In this document: positions 6,230-8,180 of the stretch, one piece after another
How positions within the stretch are numbered: position 1 is the stretch's first letter
How the letters are laid out: each line of letters opens with the position of its first letter
Origin: JABAYQ01 sp042091225
GTDB lineage: Bacteria; Bacteroidota; Bacteroidia; Flavobacteriales; UBA7312
Assembly: GCA_042091225.1 (NCBI GenBank)
Contig: JBELHW010000067.1
Location: 1 to 8,180, forward strand
Direction: 5' to 3'
Length of the DNA stretch: 8,180 nucleotides
Translations under genes and position numbers: made by a program
The notes under the pieces: model-generated
The model's database searches: none
The model's input: only the letters and a program-made list of their open reading frames with translations
Told to the model about the DNA's origin: nothing

Positions 6230-7970
6230 ACTGAAGATTACTTAACTGCTTGTATAAACCATCATTCTTTATTAGCTCACTATGTGTGCCAGATTCTACA
6301 ATTGCACCATCCTCTAGAACTAAAATTTTATCAGCCGAAACAATGGTAGATAATCTGTGTGCTATAACTAATGATGTTCTCCCTTTCATTAAAATTTCTA
6401 AAGCTTCTTGAACTAAAGATTCTGACTCTGAGTCTAGTGCAGAAGTCGCTTCATCTAAAATTAGTATACTTGGGTCTTTAAGCAATGCCCTAGCAATTGC
6501 TATTCTTTGTCTCTGACCACCCGATAATTGAACTCCTCTCTCTCCTACTAAGGTCTCCATCTTCTCAGGAAACTTTTCTATAAACTCGAAGGCATTAGCT
6601 TTTTTAGCTGCTTGCTCTATATCATTATCTGAGGTATTAATATCTCCGTATGCAATATTTTCTTTAATAGTACCACCAAACAATAAAACTTCTTGAGGAA
6701 CAACTGCCATTTGACTTCTTAATTCGCTGATAGAATAATCGCTGATACTAATACCATCAATATTTAATTTTCCTGAGTTTATTTTATAAAAACCTAAAAG
6801 TAATGAAGCGATAGTCGACTTACCGGCTCCACTCGGTCCGACAATTGCAATTTTTTGTCCTGAATTTATGGAAAAATTTATCTTATTTAAAACATCTATG
6901 TCAGGCCTGGTAGGATAATTAAAGGAAAGTTGATCAAATTCAATATCTCCACTAAGCTTTATACTATTTCTAATAGGTTCCACCTTCTCTATCTCTTCGT
7001 CTAAAATATCCATTAGATGTTCGGTAGCACCGATTGCCTTTTGAATTTTAGAATAAATATCGGCCATTCCACCTACTGATGCTCCAATAAATACGGAATA
7101 CAAAATGAATGAAAATAATTGACCCATTTGTAAATCTCCGGTGTTTACCATTTTAACACCGTACCATATTACAGCAACAATAGAACCAAAAAGACAGAAG
7201 ATTATAAAAGAAGCAAAAGCACCTCTATATTTACCTCCTTTTTTAGCAATTTTTAAAACCTCATTAGTTTTTTTAGTATAACGACCTATTTCGAAAAACT
7301 CGTTTGTAAATGCTTTTACATTGACAATGCCCTGTAACGTTTCTTCAACAATAGTATTTGACTCAGCAACTTTTTCCTGAACACTTTTAGAAAACTTCTT
7401 AATGTACCTACCAAAAAATACCGCTGCCAACATCATTGGCGGAATAAGAGCTAACATAAACAAAGTAAGTTTAAAAGATGTAAAGGATAAAAAACATATA
7501 CCTCCAACTATTATAACAATTTGCCTAAAAAACTCAGCTAAATCTGTAGTAAAAGTTTCTTGTAATAAAGAAATATCTGATGCAATTCGACTATTTAGCT
7601 CTCCTACTCTTCTTTTTGAAAAGAAAGTCATTGGTAATTTTATCAAATGTGCATAAGTGTTTTGTCTTAAAACAGCTAGGGTCTTTTCTGTGATGTTTAC
7701 AAACAGAACAATTCTGAAATATGAAAAAATAGCTTGAAGGGCAAACAATACAAGCAAGGTTAAAGCAATTTTATCAATATTAGATACTAATTCACTTTTT
7801 GCTGAATCTACTAATTCTCCCATTAAAGCAGGGAAAATTAAGGAAGCGGATGTAGAAAGTAATAAAAACAAAACTCCAAGGTAAAACTCCCAAATATGAG
7901 GTTTTAAATAAGCAAACAATCTTGAGGCTTTCTTTAAAGAAACTTTATTTTTTTTATCTTTTTTATTCAT
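6219..7970 (-). CDS. MsbA/BmrA-type ABC exporter (fused permease and ATPase)
   Basis: A 583-residue half-transporter expected to work as a homodimer in the inner membrane, exporting lipids, drugs or other hydrophobic compounds; the substrate cannot be read from sequence. Six membrane segments lie at about 30-49, 67-85, 149-166, 167-186, 252-272 and 284-302. The ATPase domain has Walker A GPSGAGKST (378-386), Q-loop Q426 in VVPQEV, signature LSGGQ (482-486), Walker B ILILDE (502-507) with catalytic E507, D-loop SALD (510-513) and switch histidine H538 in VIAHRLST; all are intact. The frame is open up to an ATG at 8030, but the start at 7970 is preferred: the protein then begins MNKKDKKNKVSLKKASRLFA, and a perfect -7 element at 7988-7995 lies between the two ATGs, so a transcript from it could not encode the longer form. 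Its 3' end overlaps the TlpA-like gene, leaving no room for a terminator between them. Confidence 0.93.
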   Translation of the reverse strand: MNKKDKKNKVSLKKASRLFAYLKPHIWEFYLGVLFLLLSTSASLIFPALMGELVDSAKSELVSNIDKIALTLLVLFALQAIFSYFRIVLFVNITEKTLAVLRQNTYAHLIKLPMTFFSKRRVGELNSRIASDISLLQETFTTDLAEFFRQIVIIVGGICFLSFTSFKLTLFMLALIPPMMLAAVFFGRYIKKFSKSVQEKVAESNTIVEETLQGIVNVKAFTNEFFEIGRYTKKTNEVLKIAKKGGKYRGAFASFIIFCLFGSIVAVIWYGVKMVNTGDLQMGQLFSFILYSVFIGASVGGMADIYSKIQKAIGATEHLMDILDEEIEKVEPIRNSIKLSGDIEFDQLSFNYPTRPDIDVLNKINFSINSGQKIAIVGPSGAGKSTIASLLLGFYKINSGKLNIDGISISDYSISELRSQMAVVPQEVLLFGGTIKENIAYGDINTSDNDIEQAAKKANAFEFIEKFPEKMETLVGERGVQLSGGQRQRIAIARALLKDPSILILDEATSALDSESESLVQEALEILMKGRTSLVIAHRLSTIVSADKILVLEDGAIVESGTHSELIKNDGLYKQLSNLQFSS

Positions 7971-7987
7971 TTCTACAATTAGAGATG

Positions 7988-7995
7988 CAAATATA
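7988..7995 (-). promoter_or_regulatory. Candidate -7 element for the ABC exporter
   Basis: The minus strand reads TATATTTG, a perfect TAnnTTTG, with 17 bases between its last G and the ATG at 7970. This supports 7970 over the upstream ATG at 8030. No TTG lies at normal -33 distance; the nearest is about 10 bases upstream. Confidence 0.5.
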
Positions 7996-8002
7996 AATTT
8001 AT

Positions 8003-8013
8003 TAACAATGTTA
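8003..8013. other. Short inverted repeat between divergent promoters
   Basis: TAACA-A-TGTTA is an inverted repeat with a one-base centre, lying just upstream of the ABC exporter -7 element. It resembles the palindrome at 1314-1323 in the other divergent spacer (ATTAACAATTGTT versus ATTAACAATGTT). It may be an operator half-site pair or chance in AT-rich DNA. Confidence 0.22.
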
Positions 8014-8052
8014 TGATAATTATAAATCACAAAAAAAACGAATCAAAATTAT

Positions 8053-8060
8053 TATATTTG
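8053..8060 (+). promoter_or_regulatory. Candidate -7 element for the right-edge secreted protein gene
   Basis: TATATTTG, a perfect TAnnTTTG, ends 25 bases before the ATG at 8086. No clear TTTG is present about 20 bases upstream, where the sequence is a run of A. It points away from the identical element at 7988-7995. Confidence 0.5.
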
Positions 8061-8085
8061 TTCCATCCTTTAACTTTATCTAAAT

Positions 8086-8180
8086 ATGAAAGATTTCTTA
8101 TTATTTTTTATTCTACTACCACTACATATTTTAGCTCAAACACCGCATTCTGTTTCGGAAAATATTGAATTACAAAATAA
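8086..8180 (+). CDS. Secreted protein of unknown function, N-terminal fragment
   Basis: The first 31 codons of a plus-strand gene cut by the right edge. The visible protein starts MKDFLLFFILLPLHILAQ and continues TPHSVSENIELQN. This is a clear signal peptide: one lysine, a hydrophobic core of about 13 residues, and an ILAQ end like that of the vWA protein (LFAQ). There is no lipobox cysteine in the visible part, so it is not an obvious lipoprotein. A TAAAT directly precedes the ATG, and a perfect TAnnTTTG lies 25 bases upstream. The mature part is too short to assign to a family. Confidence 0.7.
   Translation, partial: MKDFLLFFILLPLHILAQTPHSVSENIELQN

Noticed and set aside
7402..7656. Plus-strand open frame opposite the ABC exporter, and similar frames antisense to the transketolase, vWA and aminotransferase genes
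   Set aside because: They lie wholly or almost wholly inside strongly supported genes on the other strand, show no recognisable domain and have no promoter element.
7971..8030. A 20-residue N-terminal extension of the ABC exporter starting at 8030
   Set aside because: A perfect -7 element lies inside this stretch at 7988-7995, and the family N-terminus begins naturally at the ATG of 7970 with a lysine-rich segment.

Overview
The window looks like chromosomal DNA from a Bacteroidota bacterium, probably in or near the Flavobacteriia. It is AT-rich. All protein stops seen are TAA except one internal TGA. Every candidate transcription start carries the Bacteroidota-type -7 element TAnnTTTG, and Shine-Dalgarno sequences are missing. 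The proteins match forms typical of this phylum: a split transketolase, a GlmU-like sugar nucleotidyltransferase with an MN-ILFDD start, secreted proteins whose signal peptides end in A-Q, and a TlpA-like thioredoxin. These family calls come from memory of the families, not from a database search.

Left part (1-1370, minus strand): ychF, the universally conserved OLA1/YchF P-loop ATPase, is complete in length but interrupted by one in-frame TGA at codon 91, where the family has leucine. Downstream of it lies the start of a GlmU-like nucleotidyltransferase that runs off the left edge. A 120-bp divergent spacer (1251-1370) separates ychF from the main operon and holds a candidate promoter for each direction plus two short perfect palindromes.

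Centre (1371-6229, plus strand): five tightly packed genes, separated by 0 to 3 bases, form a likely operon. They encode the transketolase N-terminal subunit, a secreted von Willebrand A (vWA) protein, the transketolase C-terminal subunit, a class III PLP aminotransferase, and a short exported TlpA-like thioredoxin. The two transketolase chains must pair to bind thiamine diphosphate, yet a gene for an exported protein of unrelated type sits between them. This is the most distinctive architectural feature of the window.

Right part (6219-8180): an MsbA/BmrA-type ABC exporter half-transporter lies on the minus strand and converges on the operon with an 11-bp overlap. A second divergent spacer (7971-8085) holds two perfect TAnnTTTG elements pointing in opposite directions. 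It is followed by the start of a secreted protein of unknown function that runs off the right edge.

I see no mobile element, CRISPR array, tRNA, rRNA or recognisable defence system. The window is mostly housekeeping genes. The points worth following up are the broken ychF, the vWA gene inside the transketolase pair, and a candidate leaderless promoter in front of the GlmU-like gene.
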